This document shows positions 11,144 to 22,400 of a stretch of DNA of 64,000 nt, piece after piece. Origin of the DNA: Paramecium tetraurelia (taxonomy: Eukaryota; Ciliophora; Oligohymenophorea; Peniculida; Parameciidae). The position numbers and the translations under genes were made by a program. Within the stretch, counting starts at the first letter, position 1; each line of letters opens with the position of its first letter. The stretch covers positions 198,330-262,329 of the forward strand of contig NW_001798986.1 of the NCBI RefSeq assembly GCF_000165425.1, read 5' to 3'. The notes below the pieces were generated by a model that saw only the letters and a program-made list of their open reading frames with translations, did not search any database and was not told the DNA's origin.

Positions 11144-11800
11144 TCAAATAAAAACAAATCTCGTTCTCTAATTTATAAGCACGTTGGCAATATTGATTTT
11201 TTTCATGCTTTTTATCTATTCCTGAGTGAACTCAAATTGCACCTTCTTATTCGAGATCAGTTGATAGGACACCGAATTCGGGTTCTAATTGGGAGGTCCT
11301 TCAAATGAACATATTTTCAGTATCCCTTGAGGGGATACATTTTTTATTTTTGTTGGAGTATTTTTACTATTCCGAGGTTTTTTATTAGGCCCGTCCTGAA
11401 TTTAACCTAAAATATTCTTATATGGGCTGTTCATTTTAATCTATTGCATACTGGCAACATAAGGTTTATTGTTTCTTTTGTTCCTTTTATTTTCTCTTAA
11501 AATGCTCACACTTTTGCTGACATTAATTGTACCAGTTTAAATAACTCTATCTTGCCTTCTTATGTTATCCACTCCTCTTAATATTGATTAATATTAAACA
11601 GATTCGTCATTACTATAACTCACTCCCATGAATTTATAAGCAGGAGATGGAATTGGTTGATTCGCCTGTTCATTTTATATATAGGTATTATCATCATAGC
11701 AAAATTAGAAGTGAGTTTAAAATGGGCATATTTTTACTTGTTTAATTTCTTCATCTGAGTTGATGTCTACATTTGATTCGAAACTATATTCCGTCGTCAT
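11144..11800 (-). CDS. Hypothetical basic protein, 218 aa
   Basis: A single open exon from ATG 11800 to TGA 11146..11144. Polar and Asn/Lys/Ser-rich with an acidic N-terminus (NVDINSDEEIKQ) and a basic middle (RENKRNKRNNKPY), so probably disordered; no domain recognised. No intron is needed. Its 3' end nearly touches that of the VAP gene, which implies overlapping 3' untranslated regions. Confidence 0.6.
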
Positions 11801-12536
11801 AATCAAAAAAATAATTATCTCAACATTTAAGAATAAGATTTTACTTCTTATAATATTAACACATAATTAATTTAACTAGTTTTTCATGTGGATTCCTATT
11901 AGCTCTCTTGTGAGAGAGGAATAATATCAAAAACATTTAAAACCACATTCTTAATATAACTTTATTAAGATCTTGTGGAATTCCTAATCTGAATGATTCT
12001 CCTATTCTATGTTTTTCTATTTTTAAATGAATCCATTCTAAAACAGAGACAGTATGAGTACCAAATAAATAAAACAAATTAAATATCATTTATGAAATTT
12101 GGTAAGTTGTAACTTTTCTTTTTCATCCAGGCTCAAACCTTTAATATTCTCTATAATAAATCAAAATATGGTCAATTATTTTCTGAATCAGAATAATAAT
12201 AAAAATAGGTTCAGTTGCATGTGTAATTTGTAATTTTAGTTGTTGAAGTTTAGAGAATTAGGTGTTAATGTAAGGAGAATTTATTTGAATGATATATTAA
12301 AAAATAATATTATTAGGCCATTAAAATCAAGATGAACTCATCAACAGAGTCTTGAAATAATTTAAAAATAAATTAATTTCTCACCCTAGCAATTGGTTTT
12401 TTTGCCAGACTGTTAATTGGTTCTTGAATATGATGGGATCAAATTGATAGGTTGTAATGTTTTTGAATAATGAATACATGTTCAATTTGTTGTACAATGA
12501 ATTAATTGGTTGAATAATACTTCATTAATTACATTT
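11801..12536. other. AT-rich divergent intergenic region
   Basis: 736 bases between divergent starts at 11800 and 12537. Contains a short inverted stretch near 11900 (CTCTCTTGTGAGAGAG). No gene recognised. Confidence 0.5.
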
Positions 12537-14156
12537 ATGGGTGGATAACAATCTTATGGACAAGCGATAAGTACTTTCAACGAGAAGAAAGCAGTTATCA
12601 TCGGTCAAGTGAATGTTCAGACTAGTAGTGATCATAGTAATAGTGTTATTTGAGAGTAGTGACTGAAATCATTGTGGCTTTGGGAAATGAGGTTCATCCC
12701 TAATTATGGAATGCGGCAATAATGGAAATGAGAAGCACGGATACTGATTTTCCATTGACATTTCGCAGGTTCTGCATCTCAAACCAAGGCGATGAATACT
12801 AACACTCATACATTCCTGAAAAAATAAGTAATGTTTAGCAAAAATGAAGATCAATTTATGAGCTCACTAAGACCCTAGAGTGTGGAATTTCATGAGAAAA
12901 AAGGTCATTTCTGGACCATTGAAATCCCAAGTCATATTTAAGAACACCTGCAACATGATGAATCGAATATGAATGCTCAAATAATTTATCCATTCTGTGA
13001 TAAAATGAAGACGAATTTATTTAGAGAGTAATATCAACAGGCATATATTGATGTATTCAAAGCCATCGAATAAGAAATGATTACCCATTCTGCCTACATC
13101 TCAGTTGGGATATTGGACATGAAATCCAATAATCCCATATTGGGAATAGACAACTATTCAATGACTTAAGACATCATAGACGCTTTCATTTAATGTACTC
13201 CCAAAATCCATAAATTAATATTCATATCTGAAGTTGAATCTCAGGCATTCATAATGGGAATGGCATTGAAAGATAAGACGCGTCATCTGCAGGATCTTAC
13301 AAATGTATTTGTAGAACAAGATAAACAAAAACCTGATGAACCAGAACAAGCAAATCAAGCAGATCAAATTATAGAACAGTAGGAAATTCCCATAAGGGTT
13401 GAATTAGAAATACAATTTAAACAAGATGAGGACATTTAGCTCAATTCAAATAATGTCTAATCGTAAATTCAGAAATTGAATTCCCAAGTTCAGAGGATTC
13501 AGAAACCCACTGTGGTCAGTTATCACAATGGACACAAATGTATAGATGATCTTATTTATATGATTAGAAAACATTGCCTATTAATTCTTTAGAGAATTCA
13601 GTGTTCCTTTGAATTAATAAGTATTTCAAACTATCCTTCCAAGAGTGGGTGATTCAAGTCCAATGTGTCTGTGTGGTAGAAACATCAAGATCAGAGTCGA
13701 AGGTAATTTATGTTGTTATTGCGGAATGCATAGATCCACTATATTATAATGCGAATAACGAGTAAGATTGTTAGTAATTTAGGCATGTGGAAGATAGTAT
13801 TGTGCCAGTTGTATTAATCCTGCTAAACTTTTTAATGTGTGTTTTTAAGGCCATTAAATGAAATTTGTTTAAGAATTAAATGTTACCTAAAAATGTTTAT
13901 ATTGTCAATAATCCACCTTTCGTCTTGGCCATTTCAAATGTTAACCATGTCAATTGAAAATATGCGCTTATTGCTATTATTCAAAGTATACAGAATGGCA
14001 ATTCAAGAAAGTAAAATTAGGATATAACATAATTAGATGAAAATCTACTTAAATTGTTTGAAAAAGATCAAGCCAAATTACAGATAAGAGGTTTACAATT
14101 AATTAATTACTGAGTATTTGCTTGATGCAAACTTAGAAAAATTACAATAGAGATGA
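12537..14156 (+). CDS. Orphan MGG-start protein with C-terminal cysteine-rich region, 499 aa
   Basis: Exons 12537..12636, 12660..12827, 12850..13539, 13568..13761, 13783..14010, 14037..14156; introns of 23, 22, 28, 21 and 26 nt. It begins MGGQQSYGQA, a plausible N-myristoylation start. A middle alpha/beta-like region (about residues 110-250) is followed by a Q/E-rich linker. The C-terminal third has many Cys pairs (MCLCGRN, NLCCYCGMH, YCASC, CLYCQQ, FKCQPC, ICAYCYY) that suggest several zinc sites. I do not recognise the family. A membrane-attached zinc protein is a guess. The 21 nt intron has no in-frame TGA, so its removal is less certain. Confidence 0.72.
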
Positions 14157-14691
14157 TCTATATATATATAAATTTAATTGATGTTTACTTACATTCTTCA
14201 ATTTCATACATCTCCTTGATTAATTTATTACCTATTTTTTTTCATTATAAGATACATTTTAATCTATGTAAGATATATATATTTTGATTAATAATATATG
14301 TAATATAATATCATTATGGGGAAAATAAAGAAAAAGAGTATAAAATAATAATAATGTATAACTTAGGAATGAGAATTTCAGTCATATTTCCTATTGTAAC
14401 TTATTCACTTGATTACCAAATTTTGATTGATTGGATTATATACTCAGATACTGATCTCATATACTTAGATGATACTATTAGTCTCTTTTACTTTTAGTTA
14501 CCATTTTGTAGCATATATATGTGAAAGACATAATTAAATCGTTATAGTCCTATAACTTTCACAAATGTTGATAATCAGTTTTATAATAATCCTATTCTAT
14601 TTTCAATTTGCATAATAATTAATACTTTCTTTATAATTAAAATATTTCTTAAGAAAAATGCAATAAAATTTTATTTATTTTTACATAACAA
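14157..14691. other. AT-rich intergenic region
   Basis: 535 bases between two plus-strand genes, including runs of alternating TA near 14160-14170 and 14270-14310. Nothing else recognised. Confidence 0.5.
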
Positions 14692-15242
14692 ATGTTAAAT
14701 CAAGGTAGAGCTCTTTGGTATGCTCTTAAAGTTGAAGATTATGATTTGGTTGAGTTTCTGATCACTCAAAAGACTGATGTCAGATAAACATATGAATTTG
14801 AACCAAAACGATATTTGTCTACTGCTAGTGTAAAAATGGAATCGTAATTCTATAGTTGTTGACTCTCCGCGTCTGCTAGGCTCGTTCAAAGGGGTTGAAT
14901 AGTCATCACTACAAAAGGATGTATTAGTTGCTTGATAACTTTCTGTAATATGCTGAGGAATGCGACATTCGATGCCATTGTACAAAGAACTACGAACATA
15001 GATGCCCACTCTACATAGCATTGAAAACATTGGGGGTCAAAAAGGAAGATGACATGTTTAATAAGAAAAATGATATTTTGAAGGCGTTGCTTGTCAAAGG
15101 AGCCAATTTAAAAGTGTTCGAAGGGCAGACTTCGATGATTGATGTGGAAGGATATAGACAATATCTAATATAGAGAATTCAATTCTAGAAAACAAATGGA
15201 TTCAAGTAAACATAAGATGGATATGCTACTTTTAGTCAATGA
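14692..15242 (+). CDS. Ankyrin-like protein, 174 aa
   Basis: Exons 14692..14829 and 14856..15242 with a 26 nt GTAAAA...TATAG intron. Ankyrin-style helices are visible at both ends: LWYALKVEDYDLVEFLITQK at the N-terminus, and CPLYIALKTLG with ILKALLVKGANLKVFEG towards the C-terminus. The repeats are degenerate, so a protein-interaction role is inferred. An apparent 112-codon frame on the opposite strand is a shadow of this gene. The stop is 15 bases from the stop of the convergent coiled-coil gene. Confidence 0.7.
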
Positions 15243-15257
15243 CATAATATTATAATA

Positions 15258-16310
15258 TCAATCTTAGATGCGCTATTATTCTAATGAATCACAATATTCA
15301 TGATGATATTGTACAAATGAAAAGGTTTAGCTTTATTCCTTAGTCATTGAACTTTGTAATTGTTGCTTCAAGAGTCTATCAGTAGCACTTTAGAATTGAT
15401 TTTGTAGTTCGATATTCTATTCCCGTAAATACAGATTCTCCTATTCTAACTGTTATAACTTATCCTTCATATCATTCAATTCTTCATTGTTGTAGTTTTC
15501 ATTCAATTCCTTCTCATTGCAACCATTCTAAACTTCAGCCTTTAATTGCTCAACCATACTTTCACTGGAACTCTCCTTCTGATTTTCTTAAGATTCTTTG
15601 AGTAACTCATGATATCTAGATTTCCATTTGTTTTTCTTTTTTAGCATACTCTCCACATGACTTATCTGCTCTTTGAATGCAAGACCATCCTATTTGAATT
15701 GCATTAGTTCAGATTACAGTAAATTCCTCTCAATTTCTAATTGTTTATGCTTAATATCCAATTTCTAGAATGCTTAAGATTAATCAATGAATTGTCTATA
15801 ATATTGATTTCTTTCTTCCTTGAGTTCTAAATAATTCTTGGATAAAATCAACTACGACTACTTTAATTCACTCAGTTATTGTTTTAGCATTTCATTTTAA
15901 AACTATAATTATTTTCCATGCTATTCCTAATTCTTCTCGTTTTCCAACCTCTTTTCCATAATCTCAAATTTCTTAGTCCATTCTAAGATGATTTGGTTTT
16001 TCTATCTGCTTTTAATAAATATTTACTATAACAATGAGTGCAATTTTGAATTGTCATCCTGCTTTCTGCAATCCTGCACCTATCTCCTCAAAAGAGCATT
16101 CTCTAATTCACATTCCTATAGAGCTTCTGACTTTTCAACATATTTATTGCTCAAATCATCCAATTCCATTATTAATAATTTCCTCTATTAATTTACTCGA
16201 TGCAATTCCTATTCTAGTTGATTACTTTTGACTATTTGTTCAGTCTGACTTGTGATGACTTCTTATAATGAAGTTCTGCCATCTCGTGAAGTATTTAGAG
16301 ATATGTTCAT
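15258..16310 (-). CDS. Coiled-coil protein, 350 aa
   Basis: One uninterrupted frame from ATG 16310 to TGA 15260..15258. The sequence is a near-continuous Q/E/K/L coil (for example MEKRLENEKNQEQHGKQ), so it should form a long rod, probably cytoskeletal. A 34 nt GTACAA...CATTAG segment near the end could be an intron and would change only the last few residues. It lies 67 bases downstream of the first HSF gene on the same strand. Confidence 0.7.
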
Positions 16311-16377
16311 CTTTTTTTTTAACGGACTTATTATTTGCATTTATATATATATTTTTGATTATATACAACTAAAATTC

Positions 16378-17118
16378 TCAAATAAAGGGAAATTAAAGTG
16401 GAGTATTCTAGATTTCTGAAAACGGAGTCATCGGCTCACATACTTCTTACAAAGGCTCTATTAAAATGGAACCATAATATGGTTAATAGCCCTTCAGCAA
16501 GATCATCATCAAATCCCATGTTTGTTTATACGGCTTATAAATTTCAGGGTTCTTTTTTTTCTGGCATTTCTAATTTCATTTCAATCAAAAGTATTACCTT
16601 TAACAAATCATCTAATTTCATTAAAATCAACTCCTATTGTTTAGACTATATTCTTAAATTGTAAGACAAGAGTCCTTATTGTTCCTTCAATCTATCCAAT
16701 TGAGTCTTCAATTCAATATTTGATTACCTCATCTAATTTAGATTGCACTCATCCACTGATACACTTGATTATCTCTAATTGCGGACTACCTTATACAAAT
16801 CCTAAATACTTCGAATTTTAAACCTTGAAATTGCCTTTCACAAAATACTAGTGTTAATACTGTTTCTGATTTCTCTCGTTTTTCTTCATGCTGAATCCGT
16901 ACATGCTCAACTATCTCAAAAATGATTAAAAGCATTTTGTAGTGAAGTTCTCAACCATCACTTTTTCAGAAAATTCTGCAATCTTAGGAATCACAAAACC
17001 ATCCCCAGATGGTAACCAACGGATATATTTCCTATACTCATTTGTCTTTATTTTATATTCAATAACTCACTTCAAGAATCTCATAAAGTTTACTTATGAA
17101 CTTCGTAGGTTTGCTCAT
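16378..17118 (-). CDS. Heat shock factor (HSF)-type transcription factor 1, 221 aa
   Basis: Exons 17118..17071, 17045..16824, 16801..16598, 16569..16378; introns of 25 (GTGAGT...AAAG), 22 and 28 nt. The HSF winged-helix DNA-binding domain spans about residues 4-95: FISKLYEILE, IRWLPSGDGFVIPK, CFQSFLRQLSMYGFSMKK and YFVKGNF. A coiled coil (QTQLDRLKEQQGLLSY on) matches the trimerisation region. Family members bind nGAAn repeats and activate stress genes. The start codon overlaps the stop of the upstream small gene by ATGA. Confidence 0.88.
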
Positions 17119-17381
17119 TTGTTATTAGTTTATAACAAAATTTTATATAGTTTTTTTATCAAGAGTTAATACTTTTACTTAAAGTACCTTCTATTTTAGG
17201 GAATAGTAATCTTTCTATAGATTCTTACAAAAATTGGGAGTTAGTGCTGAGCTTCGTTTAAAATGTTATCATCTAAGATATTAAATTTAATGCCATTCGT
17301 ATCTGTAGTCTTAAAAGGGTTAATATAGTAAATTTAGAATTTCTAGATGCCCTAGTAAATTTTATTAGTAAACATTTTCAT
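17115..17381 (-). CDS. Possible small protein, 88 aa
   Basis: Open from ATG 17381 to TGA 17117..17115, which overlaps the HSF start in the form ATGA. The frame encodes a mixed polar/hydrophobic sequence (TTDTNGIKFNILDDNILNEA) with a basic C-terminus and no known domain. Translational coupling would be unusual in a ciliate, so this may be a leader frame or a chance open frame rather than an independent gene. Confidence 0.35.
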
Positions 17382-17935
17382 TTTCAAATATATATTAATA
17401 TGAAACTACAGAAGAAATTTAGATATATCTTTTATTATGTGAAATTGCACTACAATTATTTTATCTATATTTTACATCCAAAATATACATAGATCTGTAA
17501 AATTTAGTTTCTCTACTATTTTAATGTTCCCCACTTGGTTAAAGCATATTTTTAATTTGATGATAAAATAACAGAATTTCAATCATATTTAAATGATAAA
17601 AGCATTATCACGGTCACTTTGAATCCACAAAGCAAGAAAAGATATCAAAGCGATTGAAATTAAGTTAAAATATGTTGCTCTAAATAAGGTATCCTCATTT
17701 ATTGCAAAAATTAGATGTTGTAAAATTAAAAAAAATAATGCCCACGATTAAGAAAATGCGTATTAATATTGCATTATTTAATTGAACACACGCAATATGG
17801 AAAAGTTTGAAGAAATATTTAAATTAAAACGGAATTTCTTATGTGATTAGTCACTTTGAAATTGAATAGTTATGTTATGTTATTATGATAAGAAAAAGAC
17901 ATAGACAAATCTCATAAAAATAAGTAGTTTGGGAA
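17382..17935. other. Unresolved region with overlapping open frames
   Basis: Several plus-strand frames are open (one near 17550-17665 reading FDDKITEFQSYLNDKSII, others to 17870), but no combination of small introns gave a convincing gene. It may be a decayed gene. Confidence 0.3.
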
Positions 17936-18193
17936 TCATGCCTATTCCTCATCAGTCTCTTCATCGATAATTAAGAGTTCACTATTTTTGAATTCTAATT
18001 ATCTTCTGTATTGTTTAATCAAAAACAAAAAATACATGGAGAGCTAGTTTGTATCTAAATTCTCTGGAATTTGAAATTAGTGTTGCACCACTATTTCCTT
18101 GAGATACAGTTTTTCTTAATTGGTAATTAGTTTTAATTCGCCTAGAGTTTTTATGGTTTAAAAACAAATTCTATAAAAGGATTCATTCATCAT
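17936..18193 (-). CDS. Small acidic-tailed protein, 85 aa
   Basis: Intronless frame from ATG 18193 to TGA 17938..17936. The sequence looks coding, with a helical core (QLSMYFLFLIKQYRRQLEF) and an acidic C-terminal tail IDEETDEEQA. No family recognised. It follows the GlnRS gene on the same strand with 80 bases between them. Confidence 0.6.
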
Positions 18194-18273
18194 TAATTTT
18201 AAATATAAATAATCCTTTTTTTAGCTAGATTTAAATTAATTAAACAAATTTTTATTTGTATGTGTATATTTTA

Positions 18274-20738
18274 TCATTCCTTCTTGGCTTCTTTTTTGGA
18301 GGCATCCTTTTTTTATTAAGGAACATCCTTTTTCTAAACTTACTTGCCATCAACTTAAGCAATGGCCTTGATCTTGTCCTTCTCCTAAAGAGTAACAGTT
18401 CTATTCCAGATGAATTTTCCGTCCTTTGAGTCGAAGTCCAAGTTGAAATAGCCCAATCTTTCAAATTAGACCTTGTCTTCTGGTTTGGAATTCAAGAGAT
18501 CCCTAAATGACTTTATAAGGAAGTTTACTTGTGCATAAAGGCATTAGGGCAAACTATCTTTGAATTTGGATTGATTCCTTTAATGTAATCATCTAATTCA
18601 TTGGGGTCGTAGGCTTCGAACAAGTAATCATACAATCTAGCAACACAAGGAGTGGCCTCTTTAACAGACAACCAATGTAAAAATCCTTTAGGTTTGACGT
18701 CCTTTCCTAGTCGTTCTAGGTGGACTTCATTGGCAGTGACGCTGAGAACTTTGAAAGGTCCACATTATTTGAGTCCAATGATCTTACCAGGAGCAACACC
18801 CCAGAAGTCAGGATGGTCTTCAGTTCTTAGAAAGAGATAGTTAAATAAATATACCTGACATCGTTCTTGTCCAAATAGATTTATTTAGTCAAAAGGATCT
18901 TTCTGTTACCCTTTTATGGATTTCTTGGGATGATGGCAACCTCTAACTCTTCTGAGAAGTCCTCTGCGACGTTGTCAATAATGGCTACGATTGGTTCTAA
19001 GATAGCCATGGTTCTTGGAGCCTTGATGTCTAAGTCTTTTCTGATGCAACTTTCAAGGACATGCATGCCGATGAAATTTTCATTACCTTTTCTAGTAACA
19101 CTGATGAGATCGCAGAATTTGTTGATGGAATCAGCTGTATATCCTCTTCTTCTAAGACCGTTGAGGGTCAAGATTCTAGGATCATCCCAACCATCGACAA
19201 TGTTGTTAAAGACCAAATGATGAAGTTTTCTCTTACTTAATACAGTGTTGGAGACATTCAATCTGGAGAATTCCCAGACGAAGGGTCTGTAAAGATCTAA
19301 TTCTTTCAAGAACCAATAATAGAGGTCTCTTCTAACTTCGAATTCAAGTGTGCAGCAAGAATGGGTGATACCCTCAATGGAATCGCAGATGCAATGAGTG
19401 AAGTCATAGAGAGGATAGATGCACCATTTATCTCCTTGATGGGGATGAGGAGTGAATCTGATTCTGAATATGGCTGGGTCTCTAAGAGTGGGATTAGGAT
19501 GAGTTGGATCAATCTTGGCTCTCAAACAAACCTCGTTCTCTTTGTAGTAACCCAATTTCATTTTTCTGAAGATTTCCAAATTTTCAGCTGGTTGGGTTTC
19601 TCTGTAAGGGGAAGGCTTAAGATCAGTTCTTAATTTGGAAGACTATAGAGGTAATAGAATATAAGTAATACTTCTTCTTTGGTTAAGAAACAACAATAGG
19701 CCTTTCCTTTTTGAATCAATTAGACAGCGTAATCATAGAGTTTACCGAAGTTGTCTGATGCATGAGTAGTCTTGAAAGGAGTGTATCCAAGGAATCTTAA
19801 GTTCTCTTTGATATTATCTATAAATTCTTGGCATTCCTTTTCTGGATTGGTATCATCAAATCTCAGATAAGTGACTCCTTTGTAGTGTTAAGCCAATCTA
19901 AAGTTGAAATTGATTGATTTGGCATGACCAATGTGCAAGTAACCATTTGGTTCGGGGGGGAATCGTGTTAAGACTTCGTAAGGGAAATTCTACTTTCTCC
20001 AATTCAATAGTTATTCACTATTAACAGTGGTGGCAAGATCTCTTGCGACTAACTTTGAGATATCGAATTTGCAATCATCTTCCTCCTCCACTTACTATTA
20101 AACTTCTTATTATTATTGTTATTGTTATTATTATTATTATGGCTTCTTCACTTGTGTTTTGGCTGCCTTCAAATCTTCCTCGGTCTTAGGTCCAAGTATA
20201 GCTTCTATTTGTTGATTGAGTTCTTAGGTCAATAACTTTCCTTCGGCAAAGGGTAGGAGTGATCTTACTTACTTTGTGTATTCAGAAAAATTATAAGTAT
20301 ATCGGATAGTCTTCAAGTCCTTTTTAGACTGAAGAAATTCAGCCACTGTGTTTTTTATTTATTCTGGAGTCACGACTATTCCTACACCAGCTGCCTTCTC
20401 AAAGTCTTGGGCAGGAATTTATTCCAAATGAGTGTGTGTTCTTAAGTATTCTATACCGCCTTCCAACTGCAATTTGTTGGTAATCTTTCCTTCAACTATA
20501 TATTTAGCCAAAAGAGCTCTTCTATTGTCAAGGGCCTCTGTTAGATTTTAGGACATCTCATATAATAAATTTCCAATCTATGTAAAAGAATTATAAATAC
20601 TTTCTTATCACATTCCTAAACCCCAACCAAATCAAGAGTCTAAAGAATTGATTTCAATGCATTTTTTCCTTTGATGGTGTTCTTGATTGTTGTTTCATCA
20701 AGTCCAATCTTCTAAAGTCGTGTTTAAGCTTCTTCCAT
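18274..20738 (-). CDS. QARS: Glutaminyl-tRNA synthetase, cytosolic, 785 aa
   Basis: Exons 20738..20601, 20577..19672, 19642..18855, 18825..18529, 18502..18274; introns of 23, 29, 29 and 26 nt. It charges tRNA-Gln, a class I enzyme of the eukaryotic GlnRS type. An N-terminal tRNA-affinity domain (about residues 1-200) is followed by a Q-rich linker, the Rossmann core with [18 protein letters not shown] and [17 protein letters not shown]-type sequence, the signature loop VLSKRKL (KMSKS equivalent) and a beta-barrel anticodon-binding C-terminus ending in a Lys-rich tail. Length fits the family. Its own message contains many TAA and TAG codons, so it depends on the suppressor-type tRNA-Gln that it charges. 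Confidence 0.95.
20092..20139 (-). repeat. TAA/CAA polyglutamine run in the GlnRS linker
   Basis: Eleven consecutive Gln codons (20139..20107), nine of them TAA and two CAA, then GAA GTT and three more reassigned codons TAA TAG TAA. The run lies between the N-terminal and catalytic domains and should be a flexible linker. Confidence 0.85.
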
Positions 20739-20849
20739 TTTGAGAGGATTCACAAAATTATTTAATTAAATTTTAAATAAATCTTAAAATCAGAACACAC
20801 TATATATTATGCCCTTCCTACACAGTTAACGCATCAATAACTATCTTTG

Positions 20850-21370
20850 TCATGCTATATCTTTTTTATTGTCTCAATTGACCTGCAAATAAATGCTGAT
20901 ATCCAAAGCATGAGTATTCCACGAGAGTATTTCTATTTATAATGTACAAAAAGACATATTTTTGGCCTGCATAAGCCTTCTTATATATTCAATGATTAAC
21001 CAAATTAATTGGTATTCAATAGTGTAAGTAAACCCATATGAGTTAATACTATTGAATCGAATGATGTTAAGAAGAACCCGAATAAACTCTGAGATTTATT
21101 TTTGTAGTATATTTTATTAATGACATGTATCCATTACTATCTTAGTATTCCATTTCAGCAAAATACACTAAACCTTCCCCTCATAGATAAGTAGAATGTA
21201 CTGGTTCCGCTCATACTATTATGATAGTCATCCCTGGAGTTGAGTAAATTCCTGATCTAATTGGCAATATTACATAAGATTAAACCGATTCTCCTACAGA
21301 ACCATAATTGTTATCCTACTGGAAGACCAAAGAACTCAACCTAGATCATAATTTTATATAATATGTTATA
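20850..21370 (-). pseudogene. Decayed or unresolved gene upstream of GlnRS
   Basis: One minus-strand frame carries protein-like blocks in order: SYVILPIRSGIYSTPGMTII, GLVYFAEMEYQDSNGYMSLI and GQKYVFLYIINRNTLVEYSC, ending FA before a 28 nt GTCAAT...ATATAG intron and TGA 20852..20850. Four in-frame TGA codons interrupt it. One lies in a plausible 21 nt intron (GTTAAT...ATAAG); two stand where Trp would read well. Other frames are also open over parts of it, so the case is not closed. Likely a recently broken gene of unknown family. Confidence 0.35.
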
Positions 21371-21883
21371 GTCAGTCAGTGAATCTCATTAATAACTACT
21401 AAGATAAACTTCAACAAAATAAAGATTGAAAATTTAAAGTGCATTTTCCTTGTTAATTAATACACTGCAAATCAGATGCAGTTGTTATTATTATAGATGC
21501 ATTTAAAGTTATTAAGTTCATCTAGATATTTAGTTCCATTAGATGTTAATAATTTATTTAACTATATTTTTAAACAACTTAAGCTGTCAAATTTATTTAT
21601 TGATATGTTAGAGAGAATCTTTTAAATCAACCAATTTATATGAATTATGTTATAAAATTACTTCCTCAAATATAAATCATTAAATAAAAGGAAAAACATT
21701 AGGTGAAAATAGAAACTCAGACATCGGACTATTCATATCTATAAATGTTTCCTACAAATACTCCATCGAAGGTTTATAGCCAAAAAGAACTGAAATAAAA
21801 GTGGATTTAAATCTTTATTAGGTTTCATTCTCATGAAACTCTTTTAATACCACAAAAAGCTTTTTATTGAACAAATAAATACA
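21371..21883. other. AT-rich intergenic region
   Basis: 513 bases between the decayed gene and the second HSF gene. May include the lost 5' part of the decayed gene. Nothing recognised. Confidence 0.4.
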
Positions 21884-22400
21884 TCAACCATCTTTCCAAT
21901 TTTTTATGCTATTAATAGTTGGATTTAACATTAAATTCTCAACTATTGCTAAATAATTTATTATTGCTCTTATAAATATTTCAATTTCTCTTTGAGAAGA
22001 AAGTTTTATTCTGCAAATCCTGCTGCATTGAATTACTGATCCGAATTTTAATTTGTTTGGGTTCCTCTCCTTATTTTCAATAAGTCTTTACTAAAAGTTA
22101 ATAATCTCATACAATCGCCCTTTCTTGAAATTCTGATGGTAATACTCTTTGGTATTTCTATCGTTTTTCCTCATCTTGAATCCGTATAAGGATAATTGTC
22201 TTAAAAATGAATGTACATTTGTTGTTCTAAAATATTTTTGGAGAATTCTAGTTTCGAATTCGGAATTTCTTTAAAAAGAAAAAGCTTATCCATTATCTAC
22301 CCAATACACCAAACATTATAAATTAGGATCCTATGACTTAAATTTAAGATACTTCTAAGATTTCATACAAATTGAGAATAAATTTCTTTGGATTTTTCAT
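21884..22400 (-). CDS. HSF-type transcription factor 2, short form, 164 aa
   Basis: Exons 22400..22353 and 22330..21884 with a 22 nt GTATCT...CATAG intron after LYEILE, the same place as in HSF 1. The DNA-binding domain is complete: FILNLYEILE, VYWVDNGQAFSF, VHSFLRQLSLYGFKMRKN and FKKGRL. In contrast to the other two copies, no clear heptad coil follows, only about 70 residues with a basic start and a hydrophobic end. It may bind as a monomer, pair with another HSF or act as a repressor; these are inferences. Confidence 0.8.

Noticed and set aside
14695-15030. A 111-residue minus-strand frame
   Set aside because: It is antisense to the ankyrin-like gene, whose exons and motifs are convincing.
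18930-19633. Plus-strand frames of about 70 to 96 residues
   Set aside because: They lie antisense to the GlnRS catalytic core.
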